A stretch of DNA of 64,000 bases from Adineta steineri (lineage: Eukaryota > Rotifera > Eurotatoria > Adinetida > Adinetidae), in contig CAJNOI010000048.1 in assembly GCA_905250115.1 (NCBI GenBank), positions 310,001 to 374,000 on the forward strand, in the 5' to 3' direction. A program made the translations under genes and the position numbers. Within the stretch, counting starts at the first letter, position 1. Every line of letters begins with the position of its first letter. Below are positions 21,074 to 33,806 of the stretch, one piece after another. The notes under the pieces were generated by a model. The model was not told the DNA's origin. It saw only the letters and a list, made by a program, of their open reading frames with translations, and did not search any database.

Positions 21074-24000
21074 TTATAAAAGAAAAATGTTTTTTGTTGA
21101 TTTATTTTTATGCTTTTACTTTTTTTTTACTTATTATAAAAAGGAAATAAGTAATTCAAAAATTAAGGTTTGCTATAAAAACCTTTCTTTTCTTATTTAA
21201 TTATAATTTTGTTAGTTACAAAATAAAATAATAGATAAAAATTCTTCTCTAACAATGAAAGATGACTTTATTCTTTCAAGCAGATAGTGGAAAGATTATT
21301 TCCACTACATTGAAAATATATCATTTATGTGTCAATACTATTTTCTCACTATTTGACATGTTTGTTTATTTTTGGTAAAACATAGTAATTTATTCTATAA
21401 TCTATTTAGACACATTTGTGGTTTTCATTAAACATGGAAATATTTTTTTTAATGTATATTAACACAAGATTTACCCGAAAAAAAAAACAAAATCAAAATA
21501 CACACGATTTATAATAGATTTTCATCTCTGTAGCATATGTCATTTCAGTGTGATAAACGCTTATTAGATATCGAATCATGCGGAAAAAATATGAAAATTC
21601 TTTAGAAGTTAATGATGTATACCATATAATAATATGTTTATTCTTCTAATATACTAATATGTTTTACGTTTTAATTGATAATTTATATAATTATCTAAAA
21701 AAAAGACAGTTAGGATATACTTTGGTATATTTATGATGATTTTTGACGTCAGAAAAATTTTAAACTAATACGCAATATTAATTTATATAGAAATCTAGAG
21801 TTGGCGATAGTATTGCTTGAACTTGCGTGCATTTGATTTATCTTAAATTTCCGTTTGAACTTCCTCTTACGATTATTTATATGAAAGAAAAAAGAAACAA
21901 AAGGTGAATACTGTTCCGTGACGCACACAGAATTCAACACGTCTATATTATTTTATTCGACATGTACCTAACAACACACTATAGGTGAAACAATTTCATG
22001 TTTGCTTATTAATATTAGATATAGCATAGACGTGTATTGAGTCTCTTATTCGAAATAGAAAGATTTTTTTTCTAATATATTGTATTTTTAATAAATGAGT
22101 CATTATATAGACGATAATCTATTATGAGAGAAATTCAATAAAAGAAAAATCAAGTAGAATGATTGCACTTAAGTATTCTAGAAAAGTCAGTTTAATGAAG
22201 AATGTCTGTTGTGTTATTAATATTTCTCTTTCCAGGTCTAATAAATTCTAAACTGACATTCAGCTTAAGACTTGATCAAATGTATGAATATAAGATGTTG
22301 ATCATCCTATATTATTATGTTCAGTGTGTATCTGTACCGAGTCTAGTAAAGTATTAGTATAAGCAGTTAAGAATAAGAATGCAGGGATATGAAGAATTAT
22401 AGTATACATGTATCGGGATAATGCTATAATATGCATCTACATATATCAATCGACTTATGGATTGTTTATTATCGAGTCAAGGTAAAAACAGAGGTATGAA
22501 ACTGTACTTGAAAGAAAATCAGCCGTGCAGTATGCACAAGCTCTCGCTAGTATAGAATACTACAGATTACAAATTAATTTTTACCTTTCTTGAAGATGTA
22601 AGATCGTTTAAGTATGAGATAAACAGTCGTATACCTATCAAATCTTACAAGAGATTTTATCTAATCGAAATGACGGAGAAATTATTCCAGTATGATTATA
22701 TACAAAATCATTTAAATTTCTTTTTTTTTGTTAAATAGAAATAGACGATATTAATCTTCTAAATATAATTTAATTAATTATACTAGTCTGTAGTACTCAA
22801 TCTTTCGGCAATTTTTTTATATTCTGTAAAAGCCCTAACGTTAGAATGATATGATACATATGTGATCGAAATGTCAGTTTAAATAATCTAATTTTCGTAC
22901 AGACTAAATCAATAGTATTCGAAGTAGTGAAAGAAGGGATATGTAGTTATTATAGATCGATGTATTTTTCTATACTACGAATATTAATTCGATTAAATCT
23001 AATATATATGAATAAATTATAAAAAAAAAGCATAACATCATAGGTTGTTCATACCTACAAAAGTTATTCTATTAAAATAATACTCAGTTTGAATATGGAT
23101 ATTTAAGCATTATGGGGTTAATGAGTTCTATGATAAAAAAAACAAAAATTCTTATGTTTTGACATGATTTCGCACATTAGTAGTTAATTCTATTAGAATT
23201 ACTCCGATAAATAAATACGTATTGTTTAGATTTCATTGATTTGGAAATCTTCAAGCATTATGTATACAACTGGTATTGATAAATTAGTTTATTTATCATC
23301 TTTTGTTCTTTTCTTGTTTTTGTTGAATTGATTGATAATAATAGAATCTACTCAATCAAAGAAAATATGTGGTAGGCTATTTTATGTATTATTATTTTTT
23401 TGTCGCTTTAATTAAAATAGATTTTAAGATAAATATAGAATATATCAAATTTATTTCCGAAAAAAATTTTTTTGTTTTTTTGAAAAAGAAGAAGATCAAA
23501 ATTTATTGCGTGTTTTAGTTGTAGAAAGGGAAAGAAAGAAAGAAAAAAGAAATAATTGTGAAATATATGGAGAAGAATGTCATCATCATTACTAGTGACA
23601 GCAAGAGAATCATAGAGTGTATACACCCAACAAGAAAGAACGCAAAACCCATACATGATTGATCGAAAAAAAATCTATTATCGTTTAAGTCTGATATTTA
23701 TTTCCTTCTTATGCTGAATTCTAAATTTACAACAGCTCGGTGTTGATCTTATATTATGTGAGTAGATCTTATTTATCGTGATTACTTTTTGATTAATGTT
23801 TTTCTTTTATATGAAAAAAAAAAAGAAAAATTTTCTTCCAGGTTTTCGAAGAATTGTACAGAATATTCTGAATATTATTATTACGACAGATATGATTTAT
23901 CACTATTTAAAAGTTAGTTAGTAATTGTTTTTGGTTATTGACATGAGATACTACTTTATTTTGTAGTTACACGTGCAGAGAAATGATTACCAAATTCTAC

Positions 24001-24211
24001 ATATTTTGTTGTCTAACATATCGACTAAAATGTTTCTTTTCATTCGTTATAATCTTAAATATTTATGTTATATCGCTAATAAAAAAGAATGTGGACTTTT
24101 TGTAAGTAAAAGTACTATTATATTATCAACGGAGATTAAAAAAGAAAATTAATTTATATAAGCCTACTAAAGTCTCTGGGTGTTTTTTCTTTTAGATAGT
24201 ATTCATATGGA
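21074..24211. other. Gene-free 3.1 kb
   Basis: No supportable gene. Frames at 21749-21940 and 23408-23656 (minus) are low-complexity shadows of AT-rich or polypurine sequence. May contain 5' untranslated exons of the GPCR gene: an AG acceptor (ttttctttt ag) sits at about 24195 just before the first TM1 exon. Confidence 0.5.
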
Positions 24212-24385
24212 ATGAGTGCTGTTAATAATACTATAAATATCACATTCATAAATGACTCTCATGGCCATCCTTCTATGGTTTATACTTGTCTACTTGCTAT
24301 AATAATGTTTAGTCTTGCTATTCTTACTATTTTTGGCAATTCAGTTGTTATTTATGCTTTACGAACCAATCGTCATTTAAAAACG
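24212..24385 (+). CDS. GPCR first-TM exon, possible alternative first exon of the H1-like receptor
   Basis: A 58-codon exon, MSAVNNTINITFINDSHGHP followed by a TM1 segment (YTCLLAIIMFSLAILTIFGN) and SVVIYALRTNRHLKT, ending at a GT donor in phase 0. It has N-glycosylation sites (NNT, NIT, NDS) and the TM1 GN motif of class A receptors. No matching TM2 exon follows before 25794. The next phase-0 TM2 exon is 26256-26361 of the H1-like receptor, and HLKT-VGNLFILSLATADL is a natural class A join. So it is either an alternative first exon or a leftover of a duplicated receptor. Confidence 0.65.
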
Positions 24386-25793
24386 GTAATATTTTATAAT
24401 TCTCTTCTAATGATTATTGTTTAAAAACATAAGCCTGAAATTCTTTGAAATATTATTCTAATCTATTTTTAATAAGTTCTTTTTTTGGACTTGTTGTTAT
24501 CTGAAGATGAAAGATATATCCGTCGTTGAAAAATGACATGCATAAAATAGTTTAATTAATCAGATTTATAATAAAATTAGTAGGAGTATGTCATAAAAAC
24601 AATTATTTTTCTATTTGAAAGTGTCCTCTTCAAATTAAATATAAAAATGAAAACTTAACATTCTTTTCTTATTTTCATGAATTTATTACAGAAGACTAGA
24701 TAATAATCTAAGCAAGATGAAGAATTATTATTTTCAATGAACCATAATTTAAAATATTGTCCTAATTAATGAAACCGTCTTATTAATAACTTATAATTAT
24801 CATAAGAAAGTCATAGTTTTACTGATACAAAATTAGAACGGCACACCCTTTATATATTCAGTACATGATATATATATATATATATATAATCATGATTAAT
24901 GCCAGTCTGCTTATTTCAATATAGAAAAAGAATAAATCGATATACATTCAATATGACAAAGATTGTAAACATGTACCTAGAGATGTATGTGTTTACAACA
25001 TTCAATGCATGCTGTACATTGAATCAGATTGATCAAATATATTTTAAAAAATGAAGACAAACGGAAGTCAATAATTCTATAAAACAAATAATGTTACCTT
25101 TACCCGTCATGTGTACTTTATTTTCTACTAACAAATGGTTGCATACATAAGAATAAAAACACTTATCAGATGTATATGAAAGAAAAATTAGATGTCATTT
25201 TCACATTTTTTTAGTCACTAGTGTCTGAGAATTAGAAACAGATGGACAGATGAAATCATGATTTTTTTTCTCTCTCCCCCTCTTTATACTTATAAAAATG
25301 AGTCAATGACAGTACTCTTCTTAGTTATATTTTAAATTTCTTCAAAATAAGTTTATAAGAGTTTTGTTCCTTTTTTAAGACTTATTGGATGTCTTATGAC
25401 GTCATATATTTACCTACAAGTGACATGTTTTTTTGACAATCTACGCAATTAAATTCATTTAGACATTTATTTTAGAAAATGAGTTACGCAAATACTTGCA
25501 CCTTGTCATAGTAAACTTTTAAGAAAATGTAGAGCAAAAATATATTGATAGAAAACATGAATATATACTAACCTCTTCTGTCTATTGCATCTTCAGTTTT
25601 TTTTCTCTATTTATTTAAACATTACTTTTATTATTTTCTCGTTCAATAAGAAATACAAAATATTTTGCTTTTCTTCTATTCTCATGTCACTATCGGCATA
25701 AATACGATACTATATGAATCATATTCAATAAACATTATGTGATTAGTTAGTTAGAATTATTTCATCTATTACTATTCTATATCCCTTTAACAT
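24386..25793. other. 1.4 kb between the two TM1 exons
   Basis: No coding sequence seen. Contains an (AT)n microsatellite around 24868-24888. If the upstream TM1 exon belongs to the receptor, this is intron plus the promoter of the second first exon. Confidence 0.5.
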
Positions 25794-28321
25794 ATGAGCA
25801 GTACAAACAAATATTTTATTGGCGAAGAGCGACAACAACAACAACAACAGGATACATATTCTTCTATTAATATTCACGATCATTCATTTCGTTTGAATGA
25901 TATGATAGAAATTAGTTTAATAAATATAACAAATCGAAATTTAAATGGTAGTCTATATTATTCAATATCAAATTTTGAATATACAACATTAACATACAAA
26001 ATTAGTATGGGATTTATCTGTGCTTGTCTCTGTCTATTAACAATAACGGGTAATCTCTTCGTACTTATTACATTTCGTCGTATACGTAAAGTAAGTATCA
26101 GAGTAGTGAATAAGTTAAGTAATTTAATAAGAATCGATGTTAACGCCGATACTTTAAGAGTAAATTTACTACTTTCTTCTTTCTGTTCTTCTATTTGAGC
26201 ATTATCTTCAAAAACGATCAATAAATATTTTATAACCATTTATGATATTATATAGGTAGGCAATCTGTTCATCTTGAGTCTTGCTACTGCTGATCTAATT
26301 GTTGGCTGTTTTGTCATGCCCATTGCTGGAATATATGCTATTATGGAAAAATGGAATATGGGTATGTTATTTAGATCTTTTCATCTCCTCTATACTCAAC
26401 ATCTCCTATATTTTACATGTTGTTTCTTTAACTAAAGAAAATAATCGTTTTGTAATTATACAGTCGAAAGGAAATTCAAAATATATATCAAAGAGTGCAT
26501 ATATCATCTATATAATATAGACAACTTGTATTTTCAGCTGATATATGATATATTTATAGTAGATAAGGCACGCAGTACAAAAGCTAATGAAGAATAATTT
26601 CATTCATTCGTGTAATTCTAATTAGAAAAATGATTTTTGCGTTTTTAGGTCTTATTCTTTGTCAGATTTGGCTTTCAGTTGATTTTACTGCTTCAACAGC
26701 ATCGATATTTAATTTATTGACATTAAGTTTAGATCGTTATTGGTCTATAACATCTCCACTTCAATATCTCGGTAAACGAACACGAACACGAGCTTTATTA
26801 TTAATTGGTTTTGCTTGGGGTTTATCTCTTCTATGGGTTATACCAATATTTAGTTGGCATCATTTTAATAATGGTACACGTTATGTTGAAGTATGAATTG
26901 ATTCGAAATTGTTTTAAATCTAATATTTAATCATCTTTTAGTCTGATAAATGTGAACCTGAATATACACATTCAAAAGTATTTAAAGTATCTACAGCTGT
27001 AATTAATTTTTATTTACCGCTACTTGTTTTAATATCATTAAATGGTCGAATGTATTTTGAAATAAAACGACGTTATAGAAATGCTCTTCTACAAAGATAT
27101 TCAAATAAAGCGACTGATTCTCCAAATACTTGTAAATTACATCCAACAAGAAAAAATTCTCGTATACCTATAACAATGACATTATGTGATAGTGATCGAC
27201 AGATATGTAAAACACCAATGAACTATATAGAAAATGATAATTTAACAACAATACCACAACGTTTATCAGTTATTAATGATAATAATTTACCATTACGAAT
27301 AAATTATACAGAGAAAAGAAATCGTTCAAGTATACCAGTTCCATTATCTACCAGTCGACAATCATCTTTAAAACATACATATTCATTTGCTGAAAAAAAT
27401 CATTGTACACAGGTAAATTATAAAAAAACAAGGAAACAAATTTTTAAGAAATAAAAAAATATTATCTAGGATGAATTATTATGGTTTGCTCGTCATGATC
27501 AACCACGTTCATCATTAAGTCCAACACCAACATTACGTCCACGTCGTACTGGATCAAAACGTCGCTTAAATGTTGATGAACGATGTTTTAAACATACACA
27601 TGATTGTCCTTCATGTCGATTCTATTCAAATGAACAATTAGAAATTTCTCAAAGACATCATCGTAATTCCTATCATTATTATCAAACACAACCTCGCTCA
27701 TCATTTCGTAGTTCAATAAGTCGAACAACATTAGTATGTCGTCGTTGTTCATTAAATGATGCAATGAAAGCGACAACTACAACGACCACGACAACAACGC
27801 GTATATTTAATTTATGTCTGTGTTGTTCAGCCGCTTCATCAGCTACAACTATTCATTCAGATATAGATCCTTATAATAATAATAATAAAACACGAACATT
27901 ATCCGTGTCATCGGCATCATCAAATACAGGACGAAGAAAAAATAAAACATTATCTTCTAATTTGAAAAGAAATAGTACAATATCAAATATAGTACCTCGT
28001 GCTAATTCTTATATATGTCGCCGTTCATCAAGTAGAATGAAACAAACAACTGTATGGAATCAACAAGAAAAAGCTTTTCGACAACTATTTGCTATTGTAT
28101 TTGGTTTTACAGTATGTTTTCTACCATATTTTATTTTATATATGGTTGTTGCTTTTTGCGGTTCATGTGTATCCGAACGATTTCTTACAGTAACTATTTG
28201 GCTTGGCTATGTTAATTCAACTATAAATCCATTTTTATATGCTCTTTCAAATAAACATTTTCGACAATCATTTAATCATATTTTTAAACGTAATCGACGA
28301 CGTCAATCATATTATAATTAA
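25794..28321 (+). CDS. Histamine H1-like class A GPCR
   Basis: Five exons join to 655 aa: 25794-26090, 26256-26361, 26649-26890, 26942-27412, 27470-28321. Plasma-membrane receptor for a biogenic amine. TM1 (CLCLLTITGNLFVLITF), TM2 (VGNLFILSLATADLIVGCF), TM3 with Asp146 in WLSVDFTASTASIF (amine-binding D3.32), DRY at 163-165, TM4 (FAWGLSLLWVIPIFSW), TM5 (VINFYLPLLVLISLNGRMYF), TM6 (FGFTVCFLPYFILYMVVAF), TM7 (TIWLGYVNSTINPFLYAL, NPxxY at 625-629). The TM3-TM4 region and TM6-TM7 with the C-containing third extracellular loop resemble vertebrate H1 most closely. Other amine receptors remain possible. Unusual: the CWxP motif of TM6 is CFLP, and the third intracellular loop is very long (over 300 residues), rich in Ser/Arg/His/Thr. 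N terminus carries a short poly-Gln run. Couples presumably to a G protein. Confidence 0.85.
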
Positions 28322-28817
28322 AATAATATATTTTTGTGTACTGATATACATATATTTGTTTTAAAAAACAGAATCATTTTATAAAATAGAAAATAATTAT
28401 CATACGGAAATGATGAAATCATATAAATTGTATTAAAAGAATGAAGTATAGTGTATTTATAGATTATATTCTCTGTTTTCATTCATCATTTATTTATTTG
28501 ACATGTCTATTCTTTGAATTATGTTTCTTTCAAAAAAAAAAATTATGATTACATCTTGTATCAAAAAATAATCAGTATGAATCTTGTCAAATACAAGTTG
28601 TTCTACTTTTATTATAGGTTCACATGAACTCATTTAATATGTCAAGAAATGTTCCTAGATGATTATTTGGTTTAGTACAAGGAAAATAGAATGTTTTCCA
28701 AGGAAAAACAACATTTCGATACTCAAGTAATGTCTATCGTTGAACTTGTTTCATATAACAAACAAAAGAAAAGATTTAATCATTTCTGTTTTTTTTTGCA
28801 AAATAATACAAATTTTT
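28322..28817. other. Convergent 3' region
   Basis: 3' UTRs of the GPCR (plus) and MAIP1-like gene (minus). Nothing else seen. Confidence 0.5.
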
Positions 28818-29623
28818 TTATTCCTGTTTAAAGTATTCAGTTGGTGACCAATGATTAAGTCCAGTTATAATCCAACTGTCATCATTAGCATTTTTACTCA
28901 TATTACGTAAAAATTTATAATTACAAACGATAACATTATCTCTCATTTTTCTCATTGTTGCTATCATATTCGAAGCTGTATTGCCAGTAGCATGAATCAT
29001 TTCTTCTTGATATAATTCAGGATTTTTAAGTACATGAAAGATCATTGAAACTTCTACTAGATATGTTTCTAAAATAGATTATTTTTTATATTAAAAAATG
29101 ATTGATTTAGTTTATTATTTTTACTTGTTTGCTCATCCATACCGATACCAATTGAATATGGATAAGAAAAAATAATTTCTGATTCTTCAACAGGAATTTG
29201 TTGTTTTTGTTGTGATGTTAAATGTTTATAATTTTGTTTGACTTCATTGATAACCTAGATAATATTTTTTTTCTTTTCTTTTCAGGAGAAATATTCTACC
29301 TGCTGTGTAACAAATCCTGGAAGATCATCAAATTGATCATTAGCAATAAGATGTGAAACGACCATTAATGCTTGTCGAGCACCATCACAAAATGGTTTTA
29401 TAGCAAATGTTGAATCAAAATATCCATTGATAATTATTCGAGAAAAGAAATTTTTCATCACTAGAAATAAATTTGGTGAAGCTATATGAGGAATATTCAT
29501 AAGCATCAGTGGGCGATGATGATCAGTGGACATCGAACGAATACTTTTGATTAAGGGCAAACATTTAGATGAAGAATAATTACGAAAATAAGTAAGAAAT
29601 GATCGATTTATAATCGAAGCCAT
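28818..29623 (-). CDS. MAIP1-like mitochondrial matrix protein
   Basis: Three exons join to 234 aa: 29300-29623, 29125-29254, 28818-29068. The basic, Ser-rich N terminus (MASIINRSFLTYFRNYSSSK) looks like a mitochondrial presequence. Then YFDSTFAIKPFCDGARQALM, VSHLIANDQFDDLPGFVTQQ and VINEVKQNYKHLTSQQKQQ match the MAIP1 (C2orf47) layout, as does the C-terminal part with VIVCNYKFLRNMS and WIITGLNHWSPTEYF. MAIP1 protects and helps sort the calcium uniporter regulator EMRE before m-AAA protease action in mitochondria. This assignment is by recalled family pattern. A TIM44-like protein is the alternative. Introns are 45 and 56 bp. Confidence 0.7.
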
Positions 29624-29895
29624 CTGAATGTTAGAAATAGTTTTTAGAATATAAATGAAGAGATTGACAGAGTTATGATAAAATCCAATGAAAAAAATTT
29701 CCTTAGAATCGTTTTCAAAAGATGGCGTACTTTGATGAAATCTTTTTCATGTATGAAGAATTATGAAAAAGAGGTTCACACTACTCTCAATACGATGATG
29801 TTATGGTAATTAAATCAATAGTAAAATCTCTAATGATCTAATTATATTTAATCTATGCTGAATTGTAGAACTTAAAATAATGAATATTTTCTGGG

Positions 29896-30068
29896 ATGAG
29901 AAACAGTGGCGGATCTAGGATTTTGCTAAAAGCTATTTTTTGAGTCTAACCGAAGTAGTGTGAACCTATTTTTTCGTTCATTTTTGCTGTAAAAAATTTA
30001 AAAATGAATTCGGAAGGGGGAGGAGCGATCACCCCCATTGCCCCCCTAAATCCGCTACTGGTGAAAAA
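29896..30068. mobile_element. hAT-like MITE, copy 1 (29904-30060)
   Basis: 157-bp element with ends CAGTGGCGGATCTAGGATTT and AAATCCGCTACTG (inverted). Flanks ATGAGAAA (29896-29903) and GTGAAAAA (30061-30068) agree at 6 of 8 positions and may be a decayed 8-bp target duplication. Interior (gaagtagtg, cctattttttcgttcat, ttttgctgtaaaaaat) is shared with the element at 37221-37389. Non-coding. Confidence 0.78.
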
Positions 30069-30120
30069 CCATTATTCCAAAATTTATTAATGTATGGCTC
30101 ATTCATCGGTTAAATTTATT

Positions 30121-31430
30121 TCAAATAAAAAATGCGAGAAGATTAAAAATAAACATGAAAAATGATATTTCACAATTAATTGCACTGCTTGAAATAAGAC
30201 CATTCATATGGAGATAATTATTAACTGCTCGTGTCCATATGGCGTAACCATTTTCATTCATATGTAAATTATCGGATATAAATAATTCTGATCGTGGTGT
30301 ACCATTCGATGTTAATAAGTCATTAAAAATATCGATATAATGAATATTTTTCATATGTTGAATATCTTCTCGTATAAGATGATTTGTTCGATTCATTTCA
30401 TTGATTTTATTAAAACGACTTGGACTTGGTTTGATAGAAATATAAGCTATAGGTATTAATGGAAAAAATCGACGAATTGTTGAAATAAATTCACGAAAAT
30501 TTAATTGAATATTTATAGCTGTTTCACCTTCGTCAGCAATATCATTTTCACCAGCATAAAGAATTAATATACGCGGTTCTAATGGTAAAATAATACGTTT
30601 AAATTGTTGCCAACATTGTTTTAATGTTGATCCACCAAAACCTCGATTTATTTTATCGATTGGTATATGAGAAAAATCTTTTTCTAATGTTGACCAAAAT
30701 CGTATTGATGAACTACCATAGAAAACAATTTGATTTTGTTTTGTATTACTTAATGATTGATCAAATTGAAGTAATTCATTTTCAAATGGTGTATTAGAAA
30801 GTATTTCATTCGTATTTTCATCATCAACATAATGACAATTTAATGCATTACGTGTATAACGAATAGATTCATTTGAATTATCAATTTCAAATGTTTGTGT
30901 ACATGTTCCATTAGATTGTTGACCCCAAATAATATCATTATTTGAAATTTGACGACGCCAAAAACATGAAGTTCTATTTACATATACCAAAAGACCTTAA
31001 AATATATTTAAATAATACGGAAATATTTTCTTTTAATATTTAATACCCTTTGAAGTATCTGTAAAAATTTGATAAGTATTTTGATTATCAGTTTTATTAA
31101 TACTAATAAAATGATTTATCTAAATATAAATATGTAATAATCAATAGAATAATATTAATTATCAAACCCATGTATATTCAATATTATCTAAAAAATTTAA
31201 TGTAAATGTTTCATTATTATAGAAGAAAGCTTGACCGAGTTGTCGCGAATAATTCTGTTGGCTATTATCCCATTCATTTATACACCATAAACCACGAAAT
31301 GCAATCGGTGTTGATGGATATAATTCTATTTTTTAGATTAAGTATTAATTTTTTTACAAAGGAATTCTGTATTCTTACTTTGACATAGAATGATTTCAAT
31401 TGCAAAGAAAAAAAGAATAAATCGATACAT
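30121..31430 (-). CDS. Secreted/GPI-anchored SGNH-type hydrolase
   Basis: Four exons join to 385 aa: 31379-31430, 31168-31325, 31047-31119, 30121-30995. MYRFILFFFAIEIILCQ is a signal peptide, present only when the upstream exons are added. An N-terminal domain (about 18-170) holds FRGLWCINEW and several Cys. The C-terminal half is an SGNH/GDSL-like esterase: block I FYGSSSIRFW with Ser190 region (GSSS in place of GDS), block II RGFGGST, block III YAGENDI (GXND), block V SDNLHMNENGY with Asp336 and His339. It ends in a hydrophobic tail (ISFFMFIFNLLAFFI) after small residues SSSA, typical of GPI attachment. Expected to deacylate an extracellular ester. Substrate unknown. The layout of an extracellular N domain plus SGNH is animal-like. 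Confidence 0.8.
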
Positions 31431-33198
31431 TTTTTGAATGATTATTAGTCTTATGTGTTATATTCTTGTTTTATACAACTGATATTTATAGTTTGGATTA
31501 GGTAAAAAGTATAACCTTCGAACACGATCAGTTTTGACATTAAATATCAATTTTATTTATACAAAATGCAATGTACTTTATCGAAGTGCTTTATTAATAA
31601 TTAGGGGTATTACTTTATCTTTACTTTATAAATAATGATAACGAAATAAAGTAAATCTGTATATATTTAAAGTGAGGATAAAGATAATCTTTATTTGCAA
31701 AACTAAAGTTAAGATAAAGAATAAAAATAATTTTTTCATGCAATAAGTACATGTACAAATACCATGTATAACAACAGAATACCTTTATTAATGCTCTTTC
31801 TTATCCTCATCATCATTTCCATATGCCAGATTCTCCAAAAGATGGATCACACAACAAACGATATATACGAAAAATGCTATTCCATATTATAGTTAAGTAT
31901 ATAATATCATAATTTTTTGTGAGCTACTCTAAGAAAATAGAGATAAAGTAACACCTCTACTTATTGCCATTACTTTATTACTTCTTCTTCAATTTACTAC
32001 GGATCATAAGACATACAAATCACTATCTACAAATGTTATGCATCCTTAGTAACTTGCATATCTTATGATCGGTTGTAAACTGAAGAAAGAATCAAAAAAG
32101 TAATAAAGTAGTGGTAATAAGACATCCCTAATACTTCAATTTGATTTTTTTTCGTCGATAAACAATGCATAAAGGTATTTTAGCAATAGGAATAATGAAA
32201 AATGTTTATTTGAATCAGATTTTGCTGCAATATCGGTTTAGCTTTCCACTTGATTAGATTTGTTTTTTAGCTCAAGTTCTGTTTAATCATAAATGCGTTT
32301 ATTTTAAGAATTTTTATATGAGTAAAATCATACATGTATATTATTGAGTGGAACTAAAAGAATTTTTTTGTGGTTTTACATTCTTTGTAATATTATTTTA
32401 ACTAGAATGGATATTCTTATCTATCAAATATTTTCTATGTGTGTGTGATGTTTTTGTAATTCAATAGATTTTTGTCTTTATCTTTAATAATTAGAAATAC
32501 TAGAAACAACAAACACGTACAGTTCGGTATTTATTTACCTAGAAACCGAAATCGAGAAAATATGTGTATAAAAAATAGTATGATTAAATGTTAATGATAA
32601 TAAAGAAGAGAAAAAAGAAAAAATAATTAATTTTTGCTAAGTTATTTTAAGAGTTTTACGCACCATTATCATCATGTTTATATTTATAGATAAAGAGACA
32701 TTATGGTAAATATTATAAGGATAAATGATCTGTTTCAGATGATAAGAACTGTTTGCTTTCATCATTGATTATATATGACATTGTATCTAAATAAAAATAT
32801 AGTTCCTGTATTTTCATATCATTTAAGACCTGTCAATACTTGATTGTACAATGATAATTGCATTCAAGTATTTATCTTCATTTTTAATGAATTATACTCT
32901 TAAGAATCAATCAATCAAATAAAAATTAGTAATAGAATCGTACACCACTTGTGTTTATATAATCAGTTTTGATATATTCTTTTCATCAATATCAATGAAT
33001 ATTCATTCGATTATATTTCAGTCACAAAAGCTAACAAAAAACTATGATCCTAAGATCACAACAGTACGCATGAATGAAAAAAAAGAAAAGAAAAACAAGC
33101 GAGTATAAGATAAAATAACAAAAAATGAAGTGATCAAAGTCAATATGGAGAAAAATATATATATCAGTATAAAGGACATGATTATAGAGTACTTATTT
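31431..33198. other. Gene-poor 1.8 kb with inverted repeats
   Basis: No gene. The region carries repeated 'ttactttat' blocks in both orientations (31602-31630 against about 31940-31958, and the foldback at 31951-32130), suggesting one or more degenerate MITEs. Confidence 0.5.
31951..32130. repeat. Foldback inverted repeat
   Basis: Left arm (about 31951-32017: ccattactttattactt, then tttactacggatcataag) is the imperfect reverse complement of the right arm (about 32053-32130: cttatgatcggttgtaaac, then aagtaataaagtagtgg). Arms are about 65-75 nt and the loop about 35 nt. Non-coding. The shape is that of a foldback MITE. Confidence 0.7.
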
Positions 33199-33520
33199 CT
33201 AATTCGATCCGTTAACAGGCTCAATACAATTATACTGGCATGAACACATACCAACGTGGCAACATTTTTGTGCCCCTGGACAATCACAGTCACTTTCGCA
33301 ACCTGAAACTGTAGTGCACACAAAACGACCACAACGAAACATTGGGTTTGATGATGGACATGCACCTATATAAAAATCGATAGAAATCATCTTTTATGTA
33401 TACGAAAATAGATTTACCTTCTTTGTCACTGGTATCACGACGTTGTCTAGGTTTAGCTTCAATTGAGCCGATTATCAAAAGTAAAAATAGAAGAGCAGCG
33501 AGTGCAGAAATGGTATTCAT
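33199..33520 (-). CDS. Secreted WAP-domain microprotein (89 aa)
   Basis: Two exons: 33418-33520 and 33199-33365, joined in phase 1 across a 52-bp intron. MNTISALAALLFLLLIIGS is a signal peptide, followed by a basic segment KPRQRRDTSDKE that may be a furin-type site (RQRR). The mature part has 11 cysteines. GCESDCDCPGAQKCCHVGMC fits the core of the whey acidic protein four-disulfide domain. Such proteins act as extracellular protease inhibitors or antimicrobials. Both frames in the second exon region were checked and only this one preserves the WAP core. A TATA box lies 35 bases before the ATG. Confidence 0.82.
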
Positions 33521-33554
33521 TGTAAAATATGTATTTTTATTTTTCGTTCGATTG

Positions 33555-33563
33555 TTATATATA
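33555..33563 (-). promoter_or_regulatory. TATA box of the WAP gene
   Basis: Minus strand reads tatatataa about 35 bases upstream of the ATG at 33520, implying a very short 5' UTR. Confidence 0.55.
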
Positions 33564-33806
33564 GAGGTGTATTAATAAGAAAATCGTCACATGCTTTCGG
33601 TGTACTTTGTTCTCTGATATCTACAACGTAATATGCATTTTTTTCGTATTACTTTTTCACCCTTCATAACAATAATTTACGTTTTTAGAGAAACGGGAAA
33701 ATTTATTTATAGTGTTTATTTTAGAAAAGGTTGAAAAAAGGACACAGTTTTAATAATACCAAAAAAAAAGAAAAAAAGACCATTTAAAATTTAGTTAATT
33801 AACTAT

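Noticed and set aside
21749..21940. 63-aa minus frame
   Set aside because: No domain or signal peptide. The Lys/Arg/Phe runs mirror AT-rich sequence.
23408..23656. 82-aa minus frame with hydrophobic stretches
   Set aside because: Encoded by polypurine/polypyrimidine tracts (aaagaaagaaagaaaaaag), so the Phe/Leu content is a base-composition effect.
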